Assembly (NCBI RefSeq): GCF_030767025.1
Contig: NZ_JASITE010000002.1
Coordinates: 310,001-374,000 of the forward strand
Source of the DNA: Nocardia sp. CC227C
Lineage (GTDB): Bacteria > Actinomycetota > Actinomycetes > Mycobacteriales > Mycobacteriaceae
Length of the DNA stretch: 64,000 nucleotides
Direction: 5' to 3'
Shown here: piece by piece, positions 8,030-17,042 of the stretch
Position numbering within the stretch: the first letter of the stretch is position 1
Layout of the letters: each line of letters opens with the position of its first letter
Made by a program: the position numbers and the translations under genes
Notes under the pieces: generated by a model
The model's database searches: none
Seen by the model: only the letters and a program-made list of their open reading frames with translations
What the model was told of the DNA's origin: nothing

Positions 8030-9763
8030 TCAGCCGATGAATATATTGAGGGCGATAACGATGACCAGCGCGATACCGGCCAGCAGGACGGGACGCTGAT
8101 ACCAGGGCAGGGTGTCCGATTCCGGGTCGGTGCGCACTTCTTTCGGGGTCTCGGAGTAGACCAGGCCGACCAGTTCCGCCGCGGGCTTGGGCCGCGACAC
8201 CTGGGTGACGACCACGCTCACCACGATATCCACCGCGAACGCCACACCCGCCGCCACGAAACTCGAACCCTGCCCGGACAGCTGGAAGGCACCGGCCTCG
8301 TGCAGGATGAAAACGCCGATGGCCGAGGCGGTTCCGGCCACCAGGCCCGCCCAGCCCGCTGCCGGGGTCATTCGCTTCCAGAACATGCCCAGAATGAATG
8401 TCGCGAACAGCGGGGCATTGAAGAAGCTGAACAGCGTTTGCAGGTAGTCCATCATATTGCCGAAGTTGCCCGCGATGAACGCGGTGCCGATGGCGGCGAC
8501 GGTCGCGCCGATGGTGGCCAGGCGACCCACGGTCAGGTAGTACCCGTCCTCCCGGTCCTTGACCACGTACTGCTGCCACAGGTCGTAGCTGAACACGGTG
8601 TTGAACGCCGAGATATTGGCCGCCATGCCCGCCATGAACGCCGCGAGCAGTCCGGCCAGCCCCACCCCGAGCAGCCCGTTGGGCAACGTGTCCTTCATGA
8701 GGTACAGCAGCGCCTGGTTGTAAGTGGTGTCGCCCTTGTAGTCCGGATTCGCCGTGGTCTGCGCCTTGAGGTCGACGATCTGCGGCACCAGCACCGCGGC
8801 GATCATGCCCGGAATGACGACGATGAAGGGGACGAACATCTTCGGGTACGCGCCGATGATCGGCGTGCGCCGCGCGGCGGAGATCGAGTGGGTCGCCATG
8901 GCGCGCTGCACCTCGACGAAGTTGGTGGTCCAGTAGCCGAAGGACAGCACGAAGCCCAGACCGAACACGATGCCGAGAACGGACATGAAGTTGCTCGCGA
9001 AGCCGGACAGTTCATTGCCCGGCCACGCCTCGACCTGTTGCGCGCCGCCGGGACCGGCGGTCACCTTGTCTCGCAGGCCATCCCAGCCGCCCACCTTGTG
9101 CAAACCGACCAGGGTCAGCGGCAGCAGCGCGGCCACGATCACGAAGAACTGCAGCACCTCGTTGTAGATGGCCGCCGACAGGCCGCCCAGCGTGATGTAG
9201 GAGAGCACGATCACCGCCGCCGCCATCACCGACACCCACAGCGGCCAGCCCAGCAGCACATTGAGGATGGTGCCGAGCAGATACAGGTTGACCCCCGCGA
9301 TGAGCACCTGCGCCACCGCGAAGCTGAGCGCATTGACCAGGTGCGCGCCCGGTCCGAAGCGCCGCCGCATGAATTCCGGGACGCTGCGCACCTTGGAGCC
9401 GTAGTAGAACGGCATCATGACCACGCCCAGGAACAACATGGCCGGAACCGCGCCGATCCAGAAGTAGTGCATGGTCGGCATGCCGTACTCCGCGCCGTTG
9501 GCGGACATGCCCATGATCTCGACCGCACCGAGATTGGCGGAGATGAAGGCCAGACCGGTCACCCAGGCGGGCAGCGACCGGCCGGACAGGAAGAAGTCGA
9601 TACTCGACGACACCCGCTGCCTGGCCAGCAGACCGATGCCGAGAACGAAGATGAAATACAGCGCTACCAGCGCGTAGTCGACGGGATCGGCATCCAGCCG
9701 CAATTGCCCGTCCGCGAGTACAGCGGTCAGGGTGTCGGCGGAACCGGCGGCGTGGAACGGCAT
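8030..9763 (-). CDS. Sodium:solute symporter (SSS / SLC5 family)
   Basis: 577 residues from the ATG at 9763, chosen because AGGAGAG lies just upstream. An in-frame GTG/ATG-rich extension to 9919 is Arg-rich and not membrane-like. There are 13-14 transmembrane helices. The N-terminal helix region with YFIFVLGIGLLARQR, FFLSGRSLPAWVTGLAF and ISANLGAVEIMGMS matches the SSS signature in its first core repeat. The GG(L/S)SAAIYNEVLQFF segment is the typical mid-protein SSS motif. These proteins use the sodium gradient to take up sugars, amino acids, carboxylates or similar solutes; the substrate cannot be told here. The C-terminal loop ends in a Glu/Asp-rich tail and a last helix. A short membrane protein follows in the same transcript. 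Confidence 0.9.
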   Translation of the reverse strand: MPFHAAGSADTLTAVLADGQLRLDADPVDYALVALYFIFVLGIGLLARQRVSSSIDFFLSGRSLPAWVTGLAFISANLGAVEIMGMSANGAEYGMPTMHYFWIGAVPAMLFLGVVMMPFYYGSKVRSVPEFMRRRFGPGAHLVNALSFAVAQVLIAGVNLYLLGTILNVLLGWPLWVSVMAAAVIVLSYITLGGLSAAIYNEVLQFFVIVAALLPLTLVGLHKVGGWDGLRDKVTAGPGGAQQVEAWPGNELSGFASNFMSVLGIVFGLGFVLSFGYWTTNFVEVQRAMATHSISAARRTPIIGAYPKMFVPFIVVIPGMIAAVLVPQIVDLKAQTTANPDYKGDTTYNQALLYLMKDTLPNGLLGVGLAGLLAAFMAGMAANISAFNTVFSYDLWQQYVVKDREDGYYLTVGRLATIGATVAAIGTAFIAGNFGNMMDYLQTLFSFFNAPLFATFILGMFWKRMTPAAGWAGLVAGTASAIGVFILHEAGAFQLSGQGSSFVAAGVAFAVDIVVSVVVTQVSRPKPAAELVGLVYSETPKEVRTDPESDTLPWYQRPVLLAGIALVIVIALNIFIG

Positions 9764-10154
9764 ACAGCTCTCCTGACGAAGCAATCGGGCGGAGACGAAC
9801 AACCGTGCGGCGAATACTAACTGTCCAGTCCGTAGGCCCGGTGATGATCGCCCGGGGACACGCCTGTCAGCGGGTCGCGCGCCCCAGCCACCCGGAAGCC
9901 GATGCCTCGTGTGCAGCATGCAAAACGAACCTTGCGAAAAGCAGACCTACGCGTTCGTCCAAGTCCGATACGGGAAGCTTGTTTTCGTGACATGATCGAC
10001 TCTGCTACCCGGGACCGTATGGCCGTACACGGGGTTCACCTCACCCCGACGAGCCGCGCCCAGTGCGCACCGGGTGACCTCATGGCGGAGGAATCGCGGG
10101 CCTACGATGTAGTGGCGGCTTCATCGGGGACGGAGCGGACAAAGGGGGCGGCTG
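9764..10154. other. Divergent promoter region between symporter and diguanylate cyclase genes
   Basis: This 391-base stretch holds the promoters of both flanking genes. On the minus strand TAGTAT (9814-9819) is a possible -10 box for the symporter, about 50 bases before its start. On the plus strand the cyclase GTG is preceded by AAGGGGGCGG. No gene, repeat or clear operator is seen. Confidence 0.4.
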
Positions 10155-11669
10155 GTGGACAGGGAGGCAGGGCCAACGGAGAGGTCCGGTCGACTATTCG
10201 GATTCCGTTGGCGCAGCGTGCTGTTCGGTCTTCTGCTCTGCCTGCTGACCCTGCTGCTCCTTGCTTCCCGCTCCCTCGGGGCGTTCACGCTCAGCGTTTC
10301 CGTCATCGCCAGCGTGACCATGATCGGGGTGGGGTTGCGCCGCTACTCACCGCCGCAGCCGTTGCCGTGGTATCTGCTCTCGATTTCCGCCGTGCAGCTC
10401 ACCACCGGGACGGTGCTGCGGGACGTCACGCACTGGGAGTCGCACCCCTTCGACGACCTGTTCACGCTCAGTGGATACTGCGGCATCGGCGCGGCGGCGG
10501 TGTTGTGGCTGCGGCCCCGCAAGCGCAGCATCGATCACGACCTGCTGCTGGATTCCGCGCTCATCGGACTGGGCGCGCTGCTGGCCTCGTGGACCTTCCT
10601 CATCTCGCCGATCCTGCACGCGGCCGAGCGGATCTCGTTCACCACGCTGACCGCCGCCACCTACCCGGTGGTGGACGCGCTCATGCTGACCGTGGTCGCG
10701 CATTCGGCGGTGACCTCGGCGCGCTCGGAATACTCCCTGCGCCTGGTGCACCTGGCCATGCTGATCATTCTGGCGGCCAATCTGGGCTACAACCTGGAGA
10801 CGGCCGGATCGGCGGTGATCGGACACGAGATCCTGCTGGTGCCACTGCAACTGGCCTATACGCTGATCGGGGTGGCGGCTTTGCACCCGACCATGGTCAC
10901 GCTCGGGGAACCGCGGCGAATCCTGTCGCATCGGTCGCGGCAGCGGGCCAGCATCATCGCCATCGTGCTCATCGTGGCGTCGCTGGTGCCGGTGGTGGGA
11001 TCGAGTCTGGATCCGGTGGACCGACTGGTGGTGTCATCGCTGTTCGCGCTGCTGCTGGCCGGAATGCTGCTGCGCAGTGAGCGGGCCATCGAACGCAGTG
11101 CGCGCAGCGAGCGGCGGGCGCAGTACCAGGCCGATCACGACATGCTGACCGGACTGCTCAACCGCGCGGCGCTGCTGCGGACGCTGTACCGCAATCGCGA
11201 GCGCTGGGGCGAGGCGCCGCTGGCGCTGCTGTTCATCGATCTGGACGGGTTCAAACGGGTCAACGACAACTACGGGCACGCGGTGGGCGACGAGTTGATC
11301 GCCAATGCGGCGGCGCGGATTCGGCGCATCATCCGCCGCGACGACGCCGCCGCCCGCTACGGCGGTGACGAGTTCGTGGTGCTCACCCCGGTGGGTCGGC
11401 AGGAGGCCACGCTGCTGGCGGAGCGACTGCTGGTCGCGCTCGGGGAGCCGTTCGAACTCAGCGCGGCCGAGGTGCGGATCGCGGCCAGTATCGGCGTCGC
11501 GTGCAGCGGCGGTCGAGGCAGCGACACCACCGTGTACGACCTGCTGCGCGAGGCGGATTCGGCCATGTACCAGGCCAAGGAGTTCTCGCTCGGCTGTGTG
11601 TTCCAGGACGAGTCGAGCCCCGGCCCACCGGCCGTTCAACCGGTCTGGCAGCGGGAAACGGCGGTCTGA
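10155..11669 (+). CDS. Membrane diguanylate cyclase (GGDEF protein)
   Basis: 504 residues from a GTG start with an AAGGGGG ribosome site. The first ~310 residues carry about eight to ten hydrophobic helices forming an integral membrane sensor part with no recognised ligand domain. A short Arg/Glu-rich linker follows, then a complete GGDEF domain. The active-site motif is an intact GGDEF at 403-407. RRDD at 394-397 fits the RxxD inhibitory site exactly five residues before it. The enzyme should therefore make cyclic di-GMP from two GTP and be feedback-inhibited by its product. No EAL domain is attached. It stands alone on the plus strand, so its signal and target are unknown. Confidence 0.9.
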   Translation: MDREAGPTERSGRLFGFRWRSVLFGLLLCLLTLLLLASRSLGAFTLSVSVIASVTMIGVGLRRYSPPQPLPWYLLSISAVQLTTGTVLRDVTHWESHPFDDLFTLSGYCGIGAAAVLWLRPRKRSIDHDLLLDSALIGLGALLASWTFLISPILHAAERISFTTLTAATYPVVDALMLTVVAHSAVTSARSEYSLRLVHLAMLIILAANLGYNLETAGSAVIGHEILLVPLQLAYTLIGVAALHPTMVTLGEPRRILSHRSRQRASIIAIVLIVASLVPVVGSSLDPVDRLVVSSLFALLLAGMLLRSERAIERSARSERRAQYQADHDMLTGLLNRAALLRTLYRNRERWGEAPLALLFIDLDGFKRVNDNYGHAVGDELIANAAARIRRIIRRDDAAARYGGDEFVVLTPVGRQEATLLAERLLVALGEPFELSAAEVRIAASIGVACSGGRGSDTTVYDLLREADSAMYQAKEFSLGCVFQDESSPGPPAVQPVWQRETAV

Positions 11670-11753
11670 GCGGCCCACCCGGCCGGACGTGCGCGGTGTC
11701 CCGCCCAAACCCGGTTCGCGCGGCGGCGCAACGGGACCGGGCGGGACGGCGGG

Positions 11754-12596
11754 TCAGTCGCTGCCGAGCTCGTCGAGCAGGCGGCGGGCGTTCTCCAGTT
11801 CGGCCTGGAGCTGTTCCACCTTGGCGCGCTGGGCGCCCCGCACCGCCTCGAGTACGGAGTCGACCACTTCGGCCACCTCCGGGTGCAGGATCTTGGCCGC
11901 CTGGGCTACCGACGAACTCGGCACCGAGAGACCGCGAATGGTGCGCTTCTTGCCATTGACGACATCGAGGGTCCATTCACCGTCGGCGGTGCCGGAGAGG
12001 GTGACGGTCACCTCCGGGGCCTTGGTCTTGCGGGATGCGGCGGCGGCATTGCGGGCGGGGCGGGAACCGGCGGGTTTGGCCGCCTTGGCCGTGTCGCCGT
12101 TGGTGGTGGCGGTGCCCGCGGGCTCCGGCGCCGAGCCGGGCTGTGCCGCTGCGGGATCGGGCGCGGGCGATACGTTCGGCTGGGCCGATGGCATGGTCGC
12201 GGGCGACGACATCGTCACAGTGGAATCCTTCCTGGTTGCCGTTGTCGGTTTCGCTACAGGCGGTTTCGCTTCGGTCGTTGTCGCGGCGGCCGCGGTCTTC
12301 GCCGCGGTCGCCTTCTTCCCTGCCGCGGCGTCCTTCTGGGGCCGGGCCGGTTTGATCAGGGTGACCTCGGTGGGGCCGAAGGCCATCACATCTTTCGAGC
12401 CGGTCGGTTTTATCTGTAGGAAATCACCCTCGGAGGGATCGCCGAGCGCGAGCACCTTCCCGGACCTCCCCTCCGGCACCCCGACCGCCGCGGCCGTGAA
12501 CCACACCATCGGCGGACGGCCCGCCTCGATATCCGTGGCGATCTGCCGTATCTCGCTATCCGACAAGGGCTGTGGCTTGGTGCGGCGGGACGACAT
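11754..12596 (-). CDS. Actinobacterial protein with Ala/Thr-rich linker, function unknown
   Basis: 280 residues from the ATG at 12596 (GGAG upstream); a longer start at 12647 adds an unlikely His-rich segment. Three parts are visible. The first is an N-terminal globular region (about 5-85) beginning PLSDSEIRQIATDIEAGRPP. The second is a long low-complexity Ala/Thr/Pro/Lys linker (about 86-190). The third is a C-terminal region (about 190-280) with a beta-rich stretch and a final helix of about 35 residues rich in Glu, Gln and Leu that looks like a coiled coil. There is no signal peptide or membrane helix. I recognise it as a conserved actinobacterial type but cannot name a function. It converges on the cyclase gene. 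Confidence 0.7.
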   Translation of the reverse strand: MSSRRTKPQPLSDSEIRQIATDIEAGRPPMVWFTAAAVGVPEGRSGKVLALGDPSEGDFLQIKPTGSKDVMAFGPTEVTLIKPARPQKDAAAGKKATAAKTAAAATTTEAKPPVAKPTTATRKDSTVTMSSPATMPSAQPNVSPAPDPAAAQPGSAPEPAGTATTNGDTAKAAKPAGSRPARNAAAASRKTKAPEVTVTLSGTADGEWTLDVVNGKKRTIRGLSVPSSSVAQAAKILHPEVAEVVDSVLEAVRGAQRAKVEQLQAELENARRLLDELGSD

Positions 12597-12767
12597 GGGG
12601 CACTCCGAGCGGTGGTGGACACTTGCGTGCCCAAGAGCATGCACCATGGCACCGACAAATCCACAACGGAGAGTCCGGCCCCCCGCCGATCCTAAGTGCC
12701 GCGCGGCCCCGCCGGGACGAGTTCGCGCCGAGCCCGCGGCGGCTTCCCGGCAATCGGTCGGCCGAGT

Positions 12768-13166
12768 TCAGAGCTGTTCCACATCCCGCAGCACGCACGC
12801 CACGGTATCCGGCCGCCGCACCGGGTCGAGCCGGGTTTCCGTGGTGAAGTTCTCCGTCGCCCCCGGCCGCACCGATACCTCGGTTCGGGTGCGCTCCAGG
12901 ACCGTCGATTCCGGCGTGACGAAGCTGACCACCACCGAGTAGCGGTGCTCGACGTCGTCGCGGTTGCTCACCACCCCGGCCGCCCGCCAACCGGCCGCCG
13001 TTCCCGCGCACTCGGTGACGAAGACGCTGCGGTGCGCGTTCGAGGCGTCCGTCGCGGCGGGTTCCGCACCGAACGCCTCGGTGGCGTCGTCCCGGCCGGC
13101 ACATCCCGACGCCAGGACCGCACACGCACCTGCGACACCGGCCAACCACACGCAGCGGGCGATCAT
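12768..13166 (-). CDS. Putative lipoprotein
   Basis: 132 residues from the ATG at 13166 with GGGAGA upstream. The N-terminus is a lipoprotein signal: MIARC, a hydrophobic core, then VLASGC with the lipidated cysteine at residue 22. The mature part has one early cysteine (TECAGT) and one near the end (ACVLRD), which could pair. It contains a stretch of alternating residues typical of a beta-sandwich (YSVVVSFVTPE and following), like small extracellular FxLYD-type or similar domains, though this is only a resemblance. It would be anchored on the outer face of the cytoplasmic membrane. It is divergent from the MCE gene and shares the promoter region 13167-13383 with it. Confidence 0.7.
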   Translation of the reverse strand: MIARCVWLAGVAGACAVLASGCAGRDDATEAFGAEPAATDASNAHRSVFVTECAGTAAGWRAAGVVSNRDDVEHRYSVVVSFVTPESTVLERTRTEVSVRPGATENFTTETRLDPVRRPDTVACVLRDVEQL

Positions 13167-13383
13167 CGAATCTCCCTTTCCCCAGCACACTTCCGACCCC
13201 CGAACCTCGGTTGCCGTCCATTAGCTGCGCGAAGAGTACCCCACCACACCGGCGTGTCGTCACATGACGCGAGGGTCGTGTCGCAATCACGCAATCGACG
13301 CACGCGGACCCGCTACTATTGGCGACGTTTTCGCCAAGAGTTAGCTGTTGCACTGTTCCGGTACTCGGCGGCAAAGGTGGCTC

Positions 13384-14553
13384 GTGAGCAATTCCCAGCG
13401 TCACAGGTTTCTGGCGAGCGGTCTCACCCTCGCATTCGGAGTGCTGGTCGGAGGCGGTTATCTACTGTTCGACGTGATGCGGGTGCGGGCGCCCGGATCG
13501 GCCTACACGGTGACCGTCCAACTGGACCGGTCGGGCGGTTTGCAGGTGGGTAACAACGTCACCTGGCGCGGCTACCGGATCGGCGAGATCACGGCCGTCG
13601 ACCTCACCCACGCCGGGGCCGCGGTGGCGGTGCGCGCGGAGATCGACAACCGGTACCGGATTCCGCGAGATACGGCCGTCCACGTGCACGCGCTGTCCGC
13701 CGCCGGGGAGCAGTACATCGACTTCGTGCCCGACACCGATCGAGGGCCGTACCTCGACGACGGGGCGGTGGTGCCGTTCGACGCCTCCCGCACTTCCACC
13801 CCGGTGCCGCTGTCGGAGGTACTGATCAATTCCAGCGAACTCATCGCCCAGATCGATCCGGACAAGTTCGCCGTCATCCTCGACGAGCTCGATATCGCGC
13901 TCAGCGGCGGGCCGGACCAGTTCCGCGCCTTCGTGAACGGCATCAGCCTGGCCGTGGCCGGATTGGACAATCTGCTGCCGCAGACCACCAATCTCATCAC
14001 CAGCCTGCGCACCATCGCCGCCACCACCTCCCAGGCCCAGCCGGATCTGGGCACGCTGACCAGCAATTCGCGCGTTCTCATCGACCAGGTCAACGCCGCG
14101 GACGCCGAGATCCGGGCGCTGCTCGAGGACGCGCCGGGCATGATCGAGGTGACGGCGCGGACGCTGGACCGCAATGCCGACCCCATCACCAGCCTGGCCA
14201 CCAATCTCAGTGCCGTCGTCCGCGCGGCTCAGCTGCGGATTCCGGCACTGCGGGCGCTGTTTCCATCGCTGCTGATCGGCACCTCCGCCATGGGCGTTCC
14301 CGCGCACGACGGCGAGTTCTATACCATCGTCGATATCTGGCCGCGCCCGTTCTGCCAGTATCCGACCAAGCAGACCCCCCAATACGTGGTGCAGGACAGC
14401 ACCTTCCGCCGCTGGAACTATTGCGTGAATCCGCCCGCCGACCAACAGATCCGCGGATCGGGCAATGCGCCGCGGCCGAATGTGCCCGACAATGGGGCGA
14501 ATCAGCCCACGGGCGTCGATCCGGACGAACGGACGCTGCCGCCGGTGCGGTGA
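13384..14553 (+). CDS. MCE-family protein (MlaD domain), stand-alone
   Basis: 389 residues from the GTG at 13384 (AAAGGTGG upstream); the earlier ATG at 13348 has no ribosome site. An N-terminal helix at about 9-28 anchors the protein, followed by the MlaD/MCE domain at about 40-120 with the GLQVGNNVTWRGYRIGEI core. A longer helical region to about 300 follows, then a polar Pro/Asn-rich tail. MCE proteins form hexameric channels that carry lipids or sterols across the envelope together with YrbE permeases and an MceG-type ATPase. Here no yrbE or other mce gene is next to it, so it must act with partners elsewhere or alone. A possible -10 box, TACTAT, lies at 13314-13319. Confidence 0.85.
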   Translation: MSNSQRHRFLASGLTLAFGVLVGGGYLLFDVMRVRAPGSAYTVTVQLDRSGGLQVGNNVTWRGYRIGEITAVDLTHAGAAVAVRAEIDNRYRIPRDTAVHVHALSAAGEQYIDFVPDTDRGPYLDDGAVVPFDASRTSTPVPLSEVLINSSELIAQIDPDKFAVILDELDIALSGGPDQFRAFVNGISLAVAGLDNLLPQTTNLITSLRTIAATTSQAQPDLGTLTSNSRVLIDQVNAADAEIRALLEDAPGMIEVTARTLDRNADPITSLATNLSAVVRAAQLRIPALRALFPSLLIGTSAMGVPAHDGEFYTIVDIWPRPFCQYPTKQTPQYVVQDSTFRRWNYCVNPPADQQIRGSGNAPRPNVPDNGANQPTGVDPDERTLPPVR

Positions 14554-14653
14554 CCCGGCATACTGCCCGGAATCGCCGGCCGGAACTGTGCAGGCGACAA
14601 GAGCGCCCGCGCGGGTATTCCGCCGGGCGCTTCGGCGTCCATATCGTGGGCGG

Positions 14654-15601
14654 ATGAATGCGATTCGCACCCGGCGGCACGATGCCGTCCTCACCGTGGA
14701 ATTGGATAATCCGCCCTACAACTTCCTCACCGGCGAGATGATGCGGGAACTGGAAGCGCTGCTGCACCGGCTGGCCGACGACGAGACGGTGCGGGCGGTC
14801 GTGGTGACCAGCGCGCTCCCCGGGGTATTCGTGAGCCACTACGACGTGGCCGAGATTCTCGCCGGTGCCGAAGCCAGCCCGCTGCCGCTGAGTCCGGCGC
14901 TGGCCGGTGCGGCGCTGCGGACCACCGGCGCGGCCAACCGGCTGCCGGGGGCACAGGCGGTGCTCGGCCGGGGGATGACCGCGGGGCTCACCGATATCCT
15001 GCGCTATCACGAGGTGTGCCGCCTGATGCGGCGATCGGACAAGGTGTTCGTCGCCGCGGTGAACGGCCACGCCATGGGTGGCGGCTGCGAGCTGGTGCTG
15101 TCCTGCGATATCCGGCTCATGGCCGACGGGCCGTACCGCATCGGGCAGCCGGAGATCCTGGTCGGGCTGATTCCGGGCGGCGGCGGCACCCAGCTGCTCA
15201 CGCGTTCGCTCGGGGCGGCGCGGGCGTTGGAACTGTGCCTGGAGGGCGCGCCGATCGACGCCGCCGCGGCGCGGGATATCGGACTGGTGAACCGACTGGT
15301 CGATCCGGATCGGCTGCTCGCTGAGGCGCTCGATACCGCGCGGCGGTTGGCGCGGCGCTCCCCCGTGGCCGTCGCCGCCGTCAAACGCGCTGTGCACGAG
15401 GGAGGCTCGGCGGGGCTGGAGGCCGGACTGCATGTGGAGCGGGCCGGGTTCCTGGCCGCCGCCTCGCAGCCGGAGACGCGAGAGGCCATGCGCGCCTATC
15501 TCACGGATGTGCGGCGCAACGAGGCGGCGGGTAAGGATCTCACCACTTTCATCGACGAGCGGCTGCCGGATTGGCATCGGGGGACGGCCGGGGAATCCTA
15601 G
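14654..15601 (+). CDS. Enoyl-CoA hydratase/isomerase (crotonase family)
   Basis: 315 residues from the ATG at 14654 (GGGCGG just upstream); the frame is open to 14465 but that extension is Arg/Cys-rich. The crotonase fold is clear. GHAMGGGCELVLSCD forms the oxyanion hole with E146, and GQPEILVGLIPGGGGTQ carries E167. These two glutamates correspond to the catalytic pair of true enoyl-CoA hydratases (rat Glu144/Glu164), so hydratase activity is expected. It would add water to trans-2-enoyl-CoA in fatty acid or similar beta-oxidation. An insertion of about 25 residues near residues 75-105 (Ala/Leu/Pro-rich) makes it longer than the usual ~260. It lies 100 bases after the MCE gene on the same strand. 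Confidence 0.9.
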   Translation: MNAIRTRRHDAVLTVELDNPPYNFLTGEMMRELEALLHRLADDETVRAVVVTSALPGVFVSHYDVAEILAGAEASPLPLSPALAGAALRTTGAANRLPGAQAVLGRGMTAGLTDILRYHEVCRLMRRSDKVFVAAVNGHAMGGGCELVLSCDIRLMADGPYRIGQPEILVGLIPGGGGTQLLTRSLGAARALELCLEGAPIDAAAARDIGLVNRLVDPDRLLAEALDTARRLARRSPVAVAAVKRAVHEGGSAGLEAGLHVERAGFLAAASQPETREAMRAYLTDVRRNEAAGKDLTTFIDERLPDWHRGTAGES

Positions 15602-15660
15602 GACGGCGCGGGCGGATTCGCCGGGGGTGCCCGCGACTGTTGGATTCCGCACACTTCCTA

Positions 15661-15676
15661 CCAAGCAAATGCTTGG
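15661..15676. promoter_or_regulatory. TetR-type palindromic operator
   Basis: CCAAGCA-AA-TGCTTGG has perfect 7-bp arms around two bases. This AGCA-nn-TGCT / CAAG-nn-CTTG layout resembles operators of TetR-family regulators of lipid and sterol genes in Mycobacteriales (the KstR2 site has a CAAGnnCTTG core). It lies 28 bases before a short frame with a strong ribosome site and 225 bases before the acyltransferase gene. The regulator is not in this window. Confidence 0.6.
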
Positions 15677-15704
15677 CTGCTAACGTCGAAAGGGCAGGAG
15701 GACG

Positions 15705-15887
15705 GTGACGGACATCGATCGCAGCGCGGCGACGATGGAGCACCGCAGCGCCGTACCGGTCCGCGTTCGCGCGGTCGTTCGGGGACTATCAATGGGGATG
15801 TACCGGGGGCAATTCGATTCCGCCCGAGGCTTTTTCGAGCATCGGCGCAGGCCGTCTCGCACCGCCCGTCCACCGCCAGTGCGATAG
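15705..15887 (+). CDS. Possible 60-residue small protein or leader
   Basis: 60 residues from a GTG preceded by a near-consensus AGGAGG, five to six bases away, and just downstream of the TetR-type palindrome. The sequence is Arg-rich with no recognisable domain. It ends 14 bases before the acyltransferase ATG. It could be a leader peptide, a real small protein, or the remnant of a deleted gene whose promoter and ribosome site remain. Base composition does not separate these options by eye. Together with the palindrome it fills the 300-base gap between the hydratase and the acyltransferase. Confidence 0.35.
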   Translation: MTDIDRSAATMEHRSAVPVRVRAVVRGLSMGMYRGQFDSARGFFEHRRRPSRTARPPPVR

Positions 15888-15901
15888 ACAGGAATGGGTA
15901 C

Positions 15902-16750
15902 ATGAGCACCACCACGCAGGTTCCGGATCCGAATCACCCGCTGCTCCCCCTCGCGCGGGCCTATACGAGCTATTTCACCCCGAAGGTGAGTGGGCTGGAG
16001 AATCTGCCCGCCTCGGGTCCGGCGCTGGTCATCGGCAATCACTCCTCCATCTACTGGGCGCCCGAGGTGTGGATCACCTTCATGGCCATGATGCAGCGCC
16101 GCCCCACCGAGCCGACATTCGGTGTCGCGCACGAAATCCTTTTGCGCGCACCGTTCCTCGGCGAGAGTCTGCGGCAGTTCGGCGTGATTCCCGCCTCCCA
16201 GGAGGCGGCAACGGCCGGGCTGAAGGACGGCGGCGCGGTTATGGTGTACCCCGGCGGCGACTGGGAGGCGTGCCGTCCCTGGACCGAGCGCGGCACGATC
16301 GATTTCGCCGGGCGCAAGGGATTCATCCGGCTGGCCCTGAAACTGGGGGTGCCGGTCATCCCCGCGGTCGCCAACGGCGGCCACGACTCCATCTTCGTCC
16401 TCAGCCGCGGCGAGCGCACCGCCAAACTGTTGCGGCTCGACAAGCTGTTCCGCGCCAAGGTGTTCCCCTACACCGTCGGCGTCCCGTTCGGCATCGCCCC
16501 GGTCATACCGCAACTGCCCCTCCCCGCCACCGTCGACGTCAGCTTCCTACCGCCCCTGGACTGGTCCACCGAACCCGGTGATCCCGAGAACACAGCCGCG
16601 GTGGACGCTCACTACGAATCAACGGTGCACACCATGCAGACCGAGCTCGACCGCCTCCGAGCCGAAACCCCCAACCCGGTGGCGACAGGCATCAAGAACC
16701 ACCTCGCGGCCCTCCCCGGACCGCTGTCCGGCTTGGCGAACCTCCTGTAG
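15902..16750 (+). CDS. Acyltransferase of the LPLAT / PlsC superfamily
   Basis: 282 residues from the ATG at 15902. The block ALVIGNHSSIYWAPE holds the catalytic histidine H47, and VYPGGDWEACRPW near residue 118 is the equivalent of the substrate-binding block. In the classic PlsC motif an aspartate follows the histidine by five positions; here that position is Trp. The acidic residue sits eight positions on (E55), the spacing seen in the actinobacterial NHSGGxxxPD subfamily, with Asp replaced by Glu. The enzyme should transfer an acyl group to glycerol-phosphate or a similar lipid alcohol on the inner face of the membrane. A strong hairpin terminator follows at 16779. The upstream palindrome suggests lipid-responsive control. 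Confidence 0.8.
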   Translation: MSTTTQVPDPNHPLLPLARAYTSYFTPKVSGLENLPASGPALVIGNHSSIYWAPEVWITFMAMMQRRPTEPTFGVAHEILLRAPFLGESLRQFGVIPASQEAATAGLKDGGAVMVYPGGDWEACRPWTERGTIDFAGRKGFIRLALKLGVPVIPAVANGGHDSIFVLSRGERTAKLLRLDKLFRAKVFPYTVGVPFGIAPVIPQLPLPATVDVSFLPPLDWSTEPGDPENTAAVDAHYESTVHTMQTELDRLRAETPNPVATGIKNHLAALPGPLSGLANLL

Positions 16751-16778
16751 GACGACATACCGCCCACCGGACGGCCGT

Positions 16779-16808
16779 GGCCCGGAGAGCCCTCCTGCTC
16801 TCCGGGCC
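16779..16808 (+). terminator. Hairpin terminator after the acyltransferase
   Basis: A perfect 12-bp inverted repeat (GGCCCGGAGAGC / GCTCTCCGGGCC) with a 6-base loop lies 28 bases after the stop codon and is followed by GTTTCCCC. The rest of the gap to 17042 shows no gene or repeat. Confidence 0.8.
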
Positions 16809-17042
16809 GTTTCCCCTCCCGCACAGGTAAAGGATCGGGCCACAGAGTCTGTGCGACACGACGAGTCGAGATCCGGGGACCGTGCTCGACGTGGAAGTCG
16901 GCGGCCAGCAGACCAGATCAGACGTTCGGTGGATGCGCCCGCGAAGTTCCCTGTCGAACGACAACTCACGGTGCGGCAGTGCTGAATACCGCGGTGGTCC
17001 GCGATCGCGGGCGGCGCGTCGCCGCGGGAGATGTGGGGGGAA

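Noticed and set aside
7952..9820. Plus-strand open frame of 622 codons opposite the symporter
   Set aside because: Asp/Arg/His-rich low-complexity translation with no family; the minus-strand symporter is unmistakable.
10013..10100. Small gene or RNA in the gap before the cyclase
   Set aside because: Short frames without ribosome sites and no stable stem-loop or conserved motif visible by eye.
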